A stretch of 64,000 nucleotides of DNA from Latrodectus hesperus (Eukaryota; Arthropoda; Arachnida; Araneae; Theridiidae), in assembly GCA_037975125.1 (NCBI GenBank), contig JAJQOW010000014.1:22207914-22271913 (forward strand), in the 5' to 3' direction. The notes beneath the pieces are model-generated. The model did not search any database, had not been told where the DNA came from, and saw only the letters and a list, made by a program, of their open reading frames with translations. Position 1 is the first letter of the stretch. The number at the start of each line of letters is the position of its first letter. Of the stretch, positions 24,901 through 31,800 are shown piece by piece. A program made the position numbers and the translations under genes.

Positions 24901-26740
24901 TCATTTTATTTATTTATGTTCGAAATATTTTTATCTATTTATTTAACTAAAAAAATCTTATGTTTGAATTAAAGTATTTCAATCTTATATGTTCTTTTTA
25001 TAAAGTCTAATTAACGTTTTTTTTTTCACTTTTCTTACAGCTCTTTAAGTTTAGGGAAGGTGATGCCCTTCTTGGTAGATGCCTTGCAGCACCCTTCGTC
25101 CTCTGTCAGAGGAGTTGCAGAAAGAATCATTCTTCATCTTTATGAACAGAATGGGAGTAAAATCCGAAAGTACATACCCTTTGATTCTGAATCTTCTAAA
25201 AGAAACATAATGCATCGTCGTTTGTTTCAAGAATTCGATAGGATTGATAAACAAGTTAGTTTGCACATTAAATTTAGTTCTAAAATATTCAATTTTTATA
25301 AATTAAATTAATAGAATATTTCAAATATATCAAATTTCATGTCCAACTAATCAAATAATAATGGAATTTTGATTTTAAATTTAGAGATGTTTATACAAAT
25401 TATTAATATATATAAGTACTGAGAAAGAGGTGGTGGCATGCATTAATGATTAATTGCTTGGTTTGCTTTGTGTCAGACAATCTGAATAGTTATCATTGTA
25501 GACCATACTTCAATAGATCATGGATTCGATCCTCATGTCAGATGTTAATGTTTGGTGCTCATTTTAAACTGCAGATGCTACGAGTCTTCATATGAAAAAG
25601 TGACAATAGAGAGATAAACAAAATAAACCTGTGTATGCACCAAACTCCATTCTTCAAAGTACCACAGATTTTCAAAATAGACACATATGAAATTGATATT
25701 ACCTATCAACATTAATATCTTTGGTACTGTCGATCTCACTATTTCCTAATCACAAGTGGGTTGTAATTGCCAGTTAAGCTACTAGTGTTTTTCTTACCGA
25801 AATATGGTAATTGAAAATAGTTAAATGAAATAATTCTAACAAAGTATGCAATAATTTAGGATAGAGAAAAATCAAATGATTTCTACTGAGAAGTAATATC
25901 TTTGATTGATTTTGAAATTTATCTTAATCATAATATATTTCGTATGAAGTAATACCACCAATTTAATAAAGATCATATTGTAATTCATGTGGCAAACTCA
26001 CTACAAACGTTCTATATTTTTTCACATACGTAGAAAATGTTCTTGCTTATGTAATAATATTTTCCGAGTAAATAATTGTTAAAATACAAAGTATTGAAAT
26101 GAGAGAAGTTAATTTTTAAATTTCAAACGACTTGTGGCAAAGAATATTTATATTTATGGAAAAAATTAATCATCTTAATTTATTCAAAATATAATTATGT
26201 TTGTCGAAAGTCTATAAAGTAATAAGAAATTAGCTTGGCATTTTTTAATCATAAACAGTACTTAATATATCGCATCAGATATATAAAGTACTGTTTTATT
26301 GACAGTACTTAATATATCCAAATTATCTTAAAATAACAGTATGAGAGTGATATAAAGTTAAAATAAATAATGCATGAGATTTAAAGCTACACACTTAAGT
26401 TATTCTAGTTGATAATTTTATTAATTATAATCACAAAATGATTTTATTTTACTGTGTATTTTTTATTTATTCATAGAAAATAATAAAACAATTAAGTGTT
26501 TTTTACATCTTACTACAAAGAATTCTTCAATTTCAATGGAAATTCTATTTATTGATCCTTTAGTATAATTTATATTATCTTTTTTAATTTTATCTGTAAT
26601 TTATAGTTAACTTTTTCATTTCTTATCCATTCCGTTAGAAACATCAGAAAGGAGGCAATGCATTGCAGCCTAAAAATGGAAAAAAAGTACCCATTCCAGT
26701 GCAAGATAAAAGACGTTCAACTGAAGACTTGTTGAAGTAG
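227..26740 (+). CDS. CEP104: CEP104 (centrosomal protein of 104 kDa), exons 1-19: jelly-roll, coiled-coil and TOG part
   Basis: This is the span of 19 exons listed separately below. CEP104 binds microtubule plus ends and the tips of cilia and centrioles, and it works with CP110/CEP97 and EB proteins during ciliogenesis. Recognition rests on colinear resemblance to vertebrate CEP104 along the whole length. Residues 1-166 form the jelly-roll-like N domain, with an HQNHVNK motif near residues 128-134. Residues about 195-290 are a charged coiled coil. Residues about 345-596 are a helical TOG-like domain. Every donor is GT and every acceptor AG, and the phases chain except at exon 11. Read this way the product is about 629 residues ending in STEDLLK and a stop. 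Vertebrate CEP104 is about 925 residues because zinc fingers follow, and those are encoded at 31615-40405. The ATG at 227 is chosen because it opens the first exon and gives an N-terminus colinear with the family. The large introns are filled with AT-rich sequence and mobile elements. Confidence 0.9.
980..1056. repeat. (TA)n microsatellite
   Basis: About 38 uninterrupted TA units in CEP104 intron 1, followed by a mixed TA/TG stretch. Confidence 0.97.
1680..1815 (+). mobile_element. Old SINE-A remnant
   Basis: The order of short blocks matches the 180-bp SINE at 28487-28666: a region around CATTCTGGTCTTCAGTTTAG, then GGATGTTTGCAGTATTTG, then AATCCATTTTAATTAG and AAAAAATGACTGTT. It is heavily mutated and the RNA polymerase III boxes are decayed. 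Confidence 0.55.
2016..2107 (+). CDS. CEP104: CEP104 exon 2
   Basis: The acceptor TTTTCAG precedes a reading frame [13 protein letters not shown] followed by [13 protein letters not shown]. This is the K-FC-FPQ...RLLQLLSH segment of the N domain. The donor is GTAAGT and the exon leaves phase 1. Confidence 0.9.
2963..3123 (+). repeat. Degenerate dispersed repeat, copy 1 (related to 35349-35736)
   Basis: It starts CAGAGCCTGATTAAG with GGGCATACAAGGCAG, and ends with GCAGAAGGGGCTCCAAAATA and TCCTGGGTCC. The same start and end blocks occur in the same order at 35349-35736. The middle is AT-rich and different in length. Class unknown. Confidence 0.6.
3264..3345 (+). CDS. CEP104: CEP104 exon 3
   Basis: The acceptor is CTCTTTAG. 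The frame completes a Ser and reads [17 protein letters not shown], then [16 protein letters not shown] is a strongly conserved CEP104 strand. The donor is GTAAGC, phase 2. Confidence 0.9.
4238..4395 (+). mobile_element. Old SINE-A remnant
   Basis: It shares the layout of SINE-A: GTTAGCACTCTGGTCTTTGC, a degenerate B box in TTCTTGGGTTCAAAACCC, TTTAAACTGTAGGTCTC, and the closing GCAACAAACAAATCAAAACC. Confidence 0.65.
4910..5048 (+). CDS. CEP104: CEP104 exon 4
   Basis: The acceptor is GTCTTACAG. The frame reads [19 protein letters not shown] and ends in [12 protein letters not shown] [15 protein letters not shown], the best conserved stretch of the N domain. It ends at a consensus donor GTAAGC in phase 0. 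Confidence 0.93.
5665..5736 (+). CDS. CEP104: CEP104 exon 5
   Basis: It starts after TTTTTAG and encodes [17 protein letters not shown], then SIKARYL. The VALVAINIIG-like strand closes the jelly-roll domain. The donor is GTATGT and the exon is exactly 24 codons. Confidence 0.88.
6391..6428. repeat. 14-bp perfect inverted repeat
   Basis: Arms at 6391-6404 and 6415-6428 (TTAATCAATGGAAT and its complement) are separated by 10 bases inside CEP104 intron 5. Confidence 0.9.
7663..7688 (+). CDS. CEP104: CEP104 exon 6 (26-nt micro-exon)
   Basis: A 26-nt micro-exon sits between TATGCAG and GTATTC. It reads SEDNNFIN plus two bases, and it is the only candidate seen that links the phase 0 end of exon 5 to the phase 2 start of exon 7. 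It lies in the variable linker of the protein, so homology gives little support, but the phases fit. Confidence 0.65.
8607..8716 (+). CDS. CEP104: CEP104 exon 7
   Basis: It starts after TTTATAG and encodes [20 protein letters not shown], then [16 protein letters not shown]. It matches the conserved segment DLAFDMY-DPEVAQ-IRKL that opens the coiled coil. The donor GTACAA is weak but is the one giving phase 1, which exon 8 requires. Confidence 0.88.
9861..9905. repeat. 17-bp perfect inverted repeat (hairpin)
   Basis: Arms TAACTCATTAGTTCATG (9861-9877) and its exact complement (9889-9905) flank an 11-base loop. It lies in CEP104 intron 7. Confidence 0.93.
11161..11216 (+). CDS. CEP104: CEP104 exon 8
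   Basis: It starts after CTCTTTTTATAG and encodes [18 protein letters not shown], equivalent to the family's ERYDYAKKLK-AI stretch. The donor is GTAAAA, phase 0. Confidence 0.9.
12484..12575. repeat. (TG)n(TA)n microsatellite
   Basis: A short TG run passes into about 40 TA units, ending 59 bases before CEP104 exon 9. It overlaps the upstream part of that exon's acceptor region. Confidence 0.97.
12635..12790 (+). CDS. CEP104: CEP104 exon 9 (coiled coil)
   Basis: It starts after CTGTTGTAG just downstream of a (TA)n tract. It encodes 52 codons with [20 protein letters not shown], then [15 protein letters not shown]. The family signature VEKEDYDLAKEKK is clear. It ends at donor GTATGT. Confidence 0.93.
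12871..12898 (+). CDS. CEP104: CEP104 exon 10 (28 nt)
   Basis: A 28-nt exon follows only 80 bases after exon 9, between TTATTTACAG and the consensus donor GTAAGT. It encodes KAIKENDED plus one base (phase 1), in the linker after the coiled coil. Confidence 0.75.
12941..12980. repeat. (AT)n microsatellite
   Basis: Twenty AT units just after exon 10. Confidence 0.96.
13800..13950 (+). mobile_element. Old SINE-A remnant
   Basis: Blocks in SINE-A order: TTAGCATTGTAGTCTTAAAT, GGATATTTGTTGCAGTTTTG, AATTTAAAATGTAAAACTGA, and CAAAAAATGGTCATAGAACA with CAAAG. Strongly diverged. Confidence 0.5.
14833..14949 (+). CDS. CEP104: CEP104 exon 11 (frame interrupted; alternative starts 14883/14886)
   Basis: With the acceptor TGTTAG at 14831-14832 the frame reads [16 protein letters not shown]. 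The downstream, clearly conserved part ([13 protein letters not shown]) is in another frame. A 13-base direct repeat at 14868-14880 and 14885-14897, offset by 17 bases, lies exactly at the frame change. Removing one 17-base period would make the exon 100 nt and continuous. As given, splicing at either AG of the tandem AAGAAG (starts 14883 or 14886) restores the frame but loses the first part. The donor is GTATTT, phase 2. Confidence 0.7.
17303..17441 (+). CDS. CEP104: CEP104 exon 12
   Basis: It starts after GGTTTTAG and encodes [18 protein letters not shown], then [20 protein letters not shown]. It matches the EPLTEKALREASSAIDVLG region that leads into the TOG domain. The donor is GTAATC, phase 0. 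Confidence 0.9.
18529..18696 (+). CDS. CEP104: CEP104 exon 13 (TOG domain)
   Basis: It encodes 56 codons beginning [20 protein letters not shown] and including [15 protein letters not shown]. It corresponds to the first TOG helices (YCKTWSYREDALLAL in vertebrates). The acceptor ATGTTAAAG is pyrimidine-poor, but the frame and homology place the boundary here. The donor is GTAAAT. Confidence 0.88.
19490..19551 (+). CDS. CEP104: CEP104 exon 14 (TOG domain)
   Basis: It starts after AATTTTTCAG and reads [20 protein letters not shown] plus two bases. The match is SVFQASLKLLKMII-QYIPKH. The donor is a consensus GTAAGT. Confidence 0.88.
20879..20951 (+). CDS. CEP104: CEP104 exon 15 (TOG domain)
   Basis: It starts after CTCTTTCAG. 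It reads [17 protein letters not shown], then ITKLGDT, matching LSKLETAHCVERTIPVLL-RTGD. The donor is GTAAGT, phase 0. Confidence 0.9.
21051..21116 (+). CDS. CEP104: CEP104 exon 16 (TOG domain)
   Basis: A 22-codon exon between GACTCTACAG and GTAATT. It reads [19 protein letters not shown] and then ELE, equivalent to SARLRVTAANFIQEM. A mariner element has inserted in the following intron 62 bases after the donor. Confidence 0.88.
21179..22069 (+). mobile_element. Mariner-family DNA transposon, internally deleted (891 bp)
   Basis: Terminal inverted repeats start TTAGGTTGGTGCGTATGAAA and end with the complement. The element is flanked by TA on both sides (21177-21178 and 22070-22071), the target duplication of Tc1/mariner elements. 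It sits in the sense orientation in CEP104 intron 16. A complete mariner is about 1.3 kb, so roughly 400 bp are missing from the middle. It could move only with transposase supplied in trans. Confidence 0.95.
21368..21920 (+). pseudogene. Mariner transposase, N-terminal DNA-binding part fused to C-terminal fragment
   Basis: From ATG 21368 the frame encodes [20 protein letters not shown] and continues through both helix-turn-helix units. The linker RGRP (GRPR-type motif) is followed by [20 protein letters not shown], and the frame reaches LTERNKLDR before TAG at 21767-21769. Directly after the stop and in the same frame comes [19 protein letters not shown], which carries the third catalytic Asp of the DD34D triad. 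The section with the first two catalytic Asp residues is deleted, so the protein cannot be an active transposase. Truncated at the TAG, it would be a DNA-binding-only polypeptide. Frameshifts follow in the C-terminal tail. Confidence 0.93.
22480..22565 (-). repeat. Possible decayed tRNA-like repeat
   Basis: On the - strand a block with TTCCAGGTTCAATCCTAG resembles a decayed B box. Nothing else identifies it. Confidence 0.25.
23652..23776 (+). CDS. CEP104: CEP104 exon 17 (TOG domain)
   Basis: It starts after ATAATTTCAG and reads [20 protein letters not shown], then [17 protein letters not shown]. The match is SLQIIPSYLVQPLKANSSVHLA. The donor is GTAATT, phase 2. Confidence 0.9.
24020..24170 (-). 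mobile_element. Decayed tRNA-derived SINE (family uncertain)
   Basis: The - strand has an A-box-like TGGCCTAGTGA and, about 50 bases on, CTGGCTTTGATCCTAGC, a degenerate B box. The spacing suits a tRNA-derived SINE head, but no closely related copy is present. Confidence 0.4.
24557..24645 (+). repeat. 30-bp tandem repeat, three copies
   Basis: The unit TCTGTTTTGTGTTTTAGGAA plus TATTGTCATG is repeated three times with almost no change. Each unit carries a TTTTGTGTTTTAG tract that resembles a splice acceptor. It lies in CEP104 intron 17. Confidence 0.95.
25041..25254 (+). CDS. CEP104: CEP104 exon 18 (end of TOG domain)
   Basis: A 71-codon exon after CACTTTTCTTACAG. It reads [20 protein letters not shown], then [17 protein letters not shown], then [19 protein letters not shown]. 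The family pattern TRRNILYKTIFEGFAKID is unmistakable. The donor is GTTAGT. Confidence 0.93.
25430..25625 (+). mobile_element. Decayed tRNA-derived SINE (SINE-A-like)
   Basis: It contains ATCATGGATTCGATCCTCAT, a near-perfect B box, then TTAATGTTTGGTGCTCATTT, TTTAAACTGCAGATGC and a closing AAAGTGACAATAGAGAG block, in the order of SINE-A. Confidence 0.5.
26639..26740 (+). CDS. CEP104: CEP104 exon 19 (in-frame stop, possible alternative end)
   Basis: It starts after CCGTTAG and reads [20 protein letters not shown], then [11 protein letters not shown] and TAG. It is a basic, low-complexity linker as in the vertebrate protein before the zinc fingers. The stop TAG overlaps a possible donor (AA followed by GTAGTT, exon end 26736, phase 2), so the same exon can end the protein or be spliced on. 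Other in-frame donors are GTACCC and GTGCAA further upstream. Confidence 0.75.
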   Translation, partial: KHQKGGNALQPKNGKKVPIPVQDKRRSTEDLLK

Positions 26741-26964
26741 TTATAAAAAATTGAAGTTTTTGAAACATGTGCTGTGTAAAAGATAATTTATGCTAAATTT
26801 TTTTATAATTCAAAACTAAGCTACATATTATGAATGTTGCTATATATAATATTGTATGTATTTATATTTACTGTGTCTTGAATTAAAAAACTAGAACATA
26901 TACAGCTTTAACATTCACATTCATGTAAATGTTTAAGAATCAGTTCTAGAAAATATTATAAACT

Positions 26965-26970
26965 AATAAA
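26965..26970 (+). terminator. Possible polyadenylation signal for the short CEP104 form
   Basis: A canonical AATAAA lies 225 bases after the TAG of exon 19. In DNA this AT-rich the hexamer is frequent, so it only shows that a short transcript could end here. Confidence 0.3.
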
Positions 26971-28486
26971 AAGTATCATAAAAAATTATGTTTTTATAAA
27001 CGAATCCATTTGTTTTTAAGAAAATGCTATATTTATGAATATTTATTGTTAATTGTTAAAATTCTTGAATAATGTCAAATTATTGTTATTTTTTATTATT
27101 TGCCACTGATGATTAATTATGGAACAACAAATGAAATTCAATCAGTTTAGAAATAAACTGATTGCATTTGTATTCAATATTAGCAATAAACTTCTATGAA
27201 TTGGGATTTGTGAAATTAGATTTATTCAATAAATGGAGTGGAAAAAGTATTTTAATGTGATTATTTACATGGGCTATTTCTGTTACAGTTTGGATCTGCA
27301 GAATTCTAAATTATTAAAAGTTCATTTATTAATATCAAATGTAAAACATAAAAAGCAAAATATGCTTACAATTATGGCTGAATGATTTTAAATAATTATG
27401 TATAAAGAATAGTGTAATTAACAATATCATTGTATAAAAAATATCAATTTTATTCGAAGCATTTTCTTTCTACATTTTTTATTTGCTTGTTTCTCAACAC
27501 ATATTTAATTTGTAGGAATTAAATACCTTTTTGCATTTTTTGGTTCTTTACAAAATTGCATTATCTTATTTTTTAATATTATTTTTCACTTCTTTCTTCA
27601 CACTTTTTAAAATTATTTTTCACTTTTCAATTATTGGGAGATTTAAACTAGATGGTCTTACTGGCATTTGTTTTTTTAATCTAAAATTAATTACTGTAAC
27701 CTTTAGCAATAATAATTGCAATCACACATTTTAACACCAATTAGGATTCTTTCTCTCATTATGTATGAGATTATAATTTTTTAAATCTAGATTTTTTAAT
27801 CAAATGAAGTAAATTGTATTTTTTATCACAGACAAGGGAAAAATTGTAAAGAGTTCATAATGAAGTAACAAATTTTTAAATTGAAAAACAAAGTTTTAAC
27901 TCTCTCTCTCTCTCTCTTGATTTTGTTTACTCTTCTAAATACATTTAAAATTGCTTTTAAAAAGAAGTTTATAAAAGTACTTTGCAAAATAAAATGTAAA
28001 ATTACATTATTATGAATATTTTTTCTTTCACATTTGTGATGAATCCAAAATCTCTGCATTTTTTAATTAGACAATAGTACTTCTCATCACATGTAATGTT
28101 AATATAATCTATTTAAACTGTGAAAAAAGAAAAATTGTCAGGAGTCATTATGAAGCAATAAATTTTTGAGTTACGAAGAAAACAAAATTTTATTCGCTTG
28201 TTTAGTTATCCAAACAAATTTAAAATTGCCCACAAAAAGAAATATAATGAAATTCTCCTAATTCTTGCAAAACCAAATGTAAAATTCTCAACTCTAGATT
28301 TTTTAAATTAAACAGGATTGATTTTCTTTTCATTGTTGATAAATTTCTAAATCATGAAAAAAAAATCAAAATTTTACTTACTCTTTCAGCCATTTAAATT
28401 TTTAGTGGTATTCTGTCATCTGAATCTATTTATGTAAAATTTCCCTCAAAAAATTCATCTCTAGATTTTTTCTCTCCATTTTATGA

Positions 28487-28666
28487 GCCGAGCTGGCAGC
28501 CGAATGGTTAGCGCTCTTGCCTTCGGTTCAACAGTTCGTGGGTTCGAATCCCACCTTGGGCATGGATGTTTGTAGTGGTTCGGAATCCACTTTAAACCGT
28601 AAGTCCCGGTCTAATTAGCCTTCGTGTGCAAAAAATGACCGTTGAGCGACAAAGAAACCAAACCAA
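28487..28666 (+). mobile_element. SINE-A, complete copy (180 bp) with 14-bp target duplication
   Basis: The element starts GCCGAGCTGGCAGCCGAATG, has a tRNA-like head with B box GGGTTCGAATCCC, a body with TTTGTAGTGGTTCGGAATCC, and ends with an A-rich CAAAGAAACCAAACCAA. Perfect repeats TCTCCATTTTATGA flank it (28473-28486 and 28667-28680). The intact duplications point to recent insertion by a LINE's machinery. Confidence 0.93.
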
Positions 28667-29044
28667 TCTCCATTTTATGAAATATTTTAAATTTCATTTT
28701 ATGAGAATAATGCAATACTCGTTACTCTCATTAAAAAGGAATAAATTATTATCAATTTTCTGTTCTTTATTTTGTAGGAGGTTATAATTTATAATATATG
28801 TGAATTTAAAAAAAATATTTCTATATTTTATTTTTGACTCAGTGAAATAAACTTTAAAAAATTTTTAAGTAAATTTTTTAAATAAGAATTTTCTTTTAAA
28901 GCAGTGATGTAAAATATTTGACAATAATTTTCAAAAGAGAATTTGAAATCTTTTTCATGATTATCAATAATTTAAAATTAATTTAATGAAAACATTTATT
29001 GTTTAAAACCAATATTCGAATAATTTAACAACTACATTGGTAAA

Positions 29045-29190
29045 ATGTGACCAACCACGAATTTAATGATTAGTTCTCTGGCCTTCAATTCAAGAGTTTG
29101 TGGGCTCGATTTTCACCTCGCTCATAGATATTTGTAGTGGTTCGGAATATATTTTTTCAATTTTAAGTCCCAGTTGAAAGAGACTACAAG
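29045..29190 (+). mobile_element. SINE-A, decayed copy
   Basis: It has GATTAGTTCTCTGGCCTTCA, TTCAAGAGTTTGTGGGCTCG and TTTGTAGTGGTTCGGAATAT, all readable against the copy at 28487. The 3' part is lost into an AAG-rich stretch. Confidence 0.75.
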
Positions 29191-29234
29191 AAAAAAAGAA
29201 GAAGAAAACATGTTTATATATGTATATATATATA

Positions 29235-29420
29235 CAATTCCCGAAACAAACCAAAGTGCGATTTCATTATCCTCACCATCATCCTCTGTAAAACGCTGTG
29301 ATAAGTCACCATGATTGAATCGGCAGTAAGGCCATCTTTTGAAATTTATAGTACAATATTGCTTTCAAAGTAGCTATTTTCCAAAAAACCGGTTAAAATA
29401 AAAATGAAAATTTACGCTCT
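29235..29420 (+). repeat. Unclassified repeat, copy 1 (related to 32430-32560)
   Basis: It carries CCATCTTTTGAAATTTATAG followed by a CCAAAAAACCGGTTA block. The second copy has CATCTTTTGAAATTCGTAAA and CCGAAAAAGAGGTTA in the same order. Both follow a decayed SINE-A, which suggests one composite repeat. Confidence 0.45.
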
Positions 29421-31429
29421 CTCTCTTTATCTATCGTTGTTTACATTTTGAATTAGTATTAATTTCAATATTTTATCATTATCTAGATGAAATTTTAGTT
29501 TGCAGAAATTATACAAAATCATCTATTTTTCTTTTAACATTGTTATGAATGGTGAGAATAACTAAAAAATTAAAGGGTGATTCTTACTGTGGATGGCATC
29601 AAAAACTAAAATTTCACACTTCTTTTTCAATAAATTCAAAAATTTAATAAACTCATTCTTTCAATAAATAGTGTAAAAAAATCCATTGGAATATTGTACC
29701 TTTCATTTTTAAAATAATAGGTTTTTTTCAAGTAATTTTATTTAAAAAAATTTTAATTTTTAATGAACGAGGACTTTATTTTAGATTGAAACGATTGTGA
29801 ACTTGATTTTTTCTTCAAAAAATATTAAATTTTATTTGAAAAATTTTGGAAGTTAATTGATGATTTCTTGAAAATTTGAACAAATTTAAAAACTATAGAA
29901 CTCAGAATAATTTTCAATTAGAAAATAAATTAGCGCCTATAAGTATGGTTATATTCTTTAATCATGGGAAGAAAAAAAAGGAAAAGTTGTCAAGAGCTTA
30001 TGATGAAGTAATAGTTTTTAAGAGTTAAATAAAAAGAAAATTTTATCTTATTTGATTTATTAATCCTTTTTTAAGTAAACAGATTAGTCATCTAAACCTA
30101 TTAAATTGTTTCTCAAAAATAATATTTATTATTCTCTCAAAAGGAAATGTAAAATTAGATTATTTTCATTATTCTGCTTTTCACTTCATTTCATGTTCAT
30201 TACTTCATTTTGACATGGGATTTCATCAAGAAATATTTTAATAAGAAATTTTCGCAACTTTTCTTTCATGAAAAAGAAACCATTTATAATCTTATTTCTT
30301 TTGTCATAATTTAAAAACATATTTTTTACCTTTTATGCAATTTATATTTCATCAGTTCTCGTCATCATACTAAAAATTCTTAGCTTACAACTTATGATTA
30401 TTGTTGGTAAAATTGCACTATTTTCTGCTTTTTATGAAAATCTCTCTATATAATTGTTAACGTAATGAAAATATATGCTAGTGCTAATTCTTTTTATATT
30501 TCTGTATATTGATAATCCAAGAAAAAATTGCTTGATTTTTATTGCATATTATTATTTTATATTTCATTCACTATTTAAAGGCTAATACTTCTTGCAAAAT
30601 TTGTAAGTCATAATTATAAAACATTGGTGAAAATTTTGCAAACATTTTATTTATATATTTTCTTTTATCTATAGCTTTTGTTTAAAAATTCATTACTGGT
30701 AAAAAATGTGATAAGTGAAAAATTTGAGTAATAGTAATAAAACATTAGTAAAATGCTCATTGATGATAAGTTAATTTTTATTTAAAATTGTTTACAAAAA
30801 TTCATTATAATTTAAAAATTGTCAATTATTGAAATTTTTTAATATTTGATATACAATTATATAAAAATTTGGCAAATAGCATTTTGCTTTAATTTTCCTA
30901 TCAAACTATAAAAAAAATTCAATTGTTTACAGATTTCATTGACAATATATGATTTTAATTTTTTTAATATGTTGTAAAAGTTTGTTTATAGTTGAAAAAT
31001 TAAAAGTTATTGAACTTTTCAAGTAATAATTATACATTGATAAAAAAATGTTGCAAGTGTCATTTTAAATTAAATTTTCCATAAAATTGTGATTGAAAAG
31101 TTCATAAAACTTTAACATAAATTTTAATAAATATTAAAATACATAATTTTTTAAAGACTTTTAATTTTTCTATAAATTAAAAATTCATGATTGTGCCAAA
31201 ATTAATATGTTAGTAAATTTACAAATGATAATATCAATAAATAATTGGTAATATTGTATTTTATCATCAATCATATTTCCATAATGTAATTTAATTCACC
31301 TCTCAAGATTTATCTCCCTACAAAATTTTATTAACCTTTCATTTTTTAACACTTAATCCATGCTCACATTCGTTAAAATAGTTTAATAAAAGGCATGGAG
31401 TAAATATTTTAACAGAGGTATTCTTCTGT

Positions 31430-31640
31430 TTCGCATGCGCAAAGATAATCAAACTGTCATTTTTAGCGATAATACAAGGAATACATACAGAAAAAAATAG
31501 TAATTTTTAGTTGCAACCAATTTTACTTTTAAAACAAACATTTTGACATTGTTTAAAATTTTTATTAAAGTTAAAAGATTGCAACTAGTTAATATTTTGT
31601 TGGAGGTTGACTTTATGGCTTGCGCCTGCGCAATGGAAAA
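31430..31640 (+). promoter_or_regulatory. Possible second promoter: NRF-1-like motifs before the zinc-finger exons
   Basis: CGCATGCGCA near 31434 and TGCGCCTGCGCA at 31620-31631 both resemble the NRF-1/erect wing palindrome (TGCGCATGCGCA). They stand out in very AT-poor-in-CpG surroundings and bracket the first zinc-finger exon's start. This is an inference from motif and position only. Confidence 0.35.
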
Positions 31641-31800
31641 ATACCAAACGATGCCTTATTTCCATAGGAATGAAGTTCTGTTGACTTTCAGAGCGTGCAT
31701 TTTCTGCGAGGAGAAAAGTGATGCTTTTACGCCAGATGCTCTTGATGACCACTATGACAAAGTTTGTCCCATGCTGAACCGTTGCTCTAACTGCCAACAG
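31615..31800 (+). CDS. CEP104: CEP104 zinc-finger exon 1
   Basis: It reads from ATG 31615 through NEVLLTFRACIFCEEKSDAF, then DALDDHYDKVCPMLNRCSNC, and ends QQ before the donor GTAATT (phase 0). It matches LCIFCGERSESFTEEGLDLH and CLMLTRCDHCKQ. The 5' boundary is uncertain. Confidence 0.88.

Larger units (their letters stand above)
26741..31614. other. Region between the two CEP104 exon blocks
   Basis: Extremely AT-rich sequence, with one intact SINE-A (28487-28666), a decayed one (29045-29190) and a (CT)n run at 27900-27917. I found no exon-like segment with homology to CEP104. It is either an intron of about 4.9 kb or an intergenic spacer. Confidence 0.6.

Noticed and set aside
28490..28570. 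tRNA gene (A and B boxes, GGGTTCGAATCCC)
   Set aside because: The tRNA-like head belongs to a 180-bp SINE with a body, an A-rich tail and target duplications. The same applies at 34826, 36369, 39590, 42300 and 48000.
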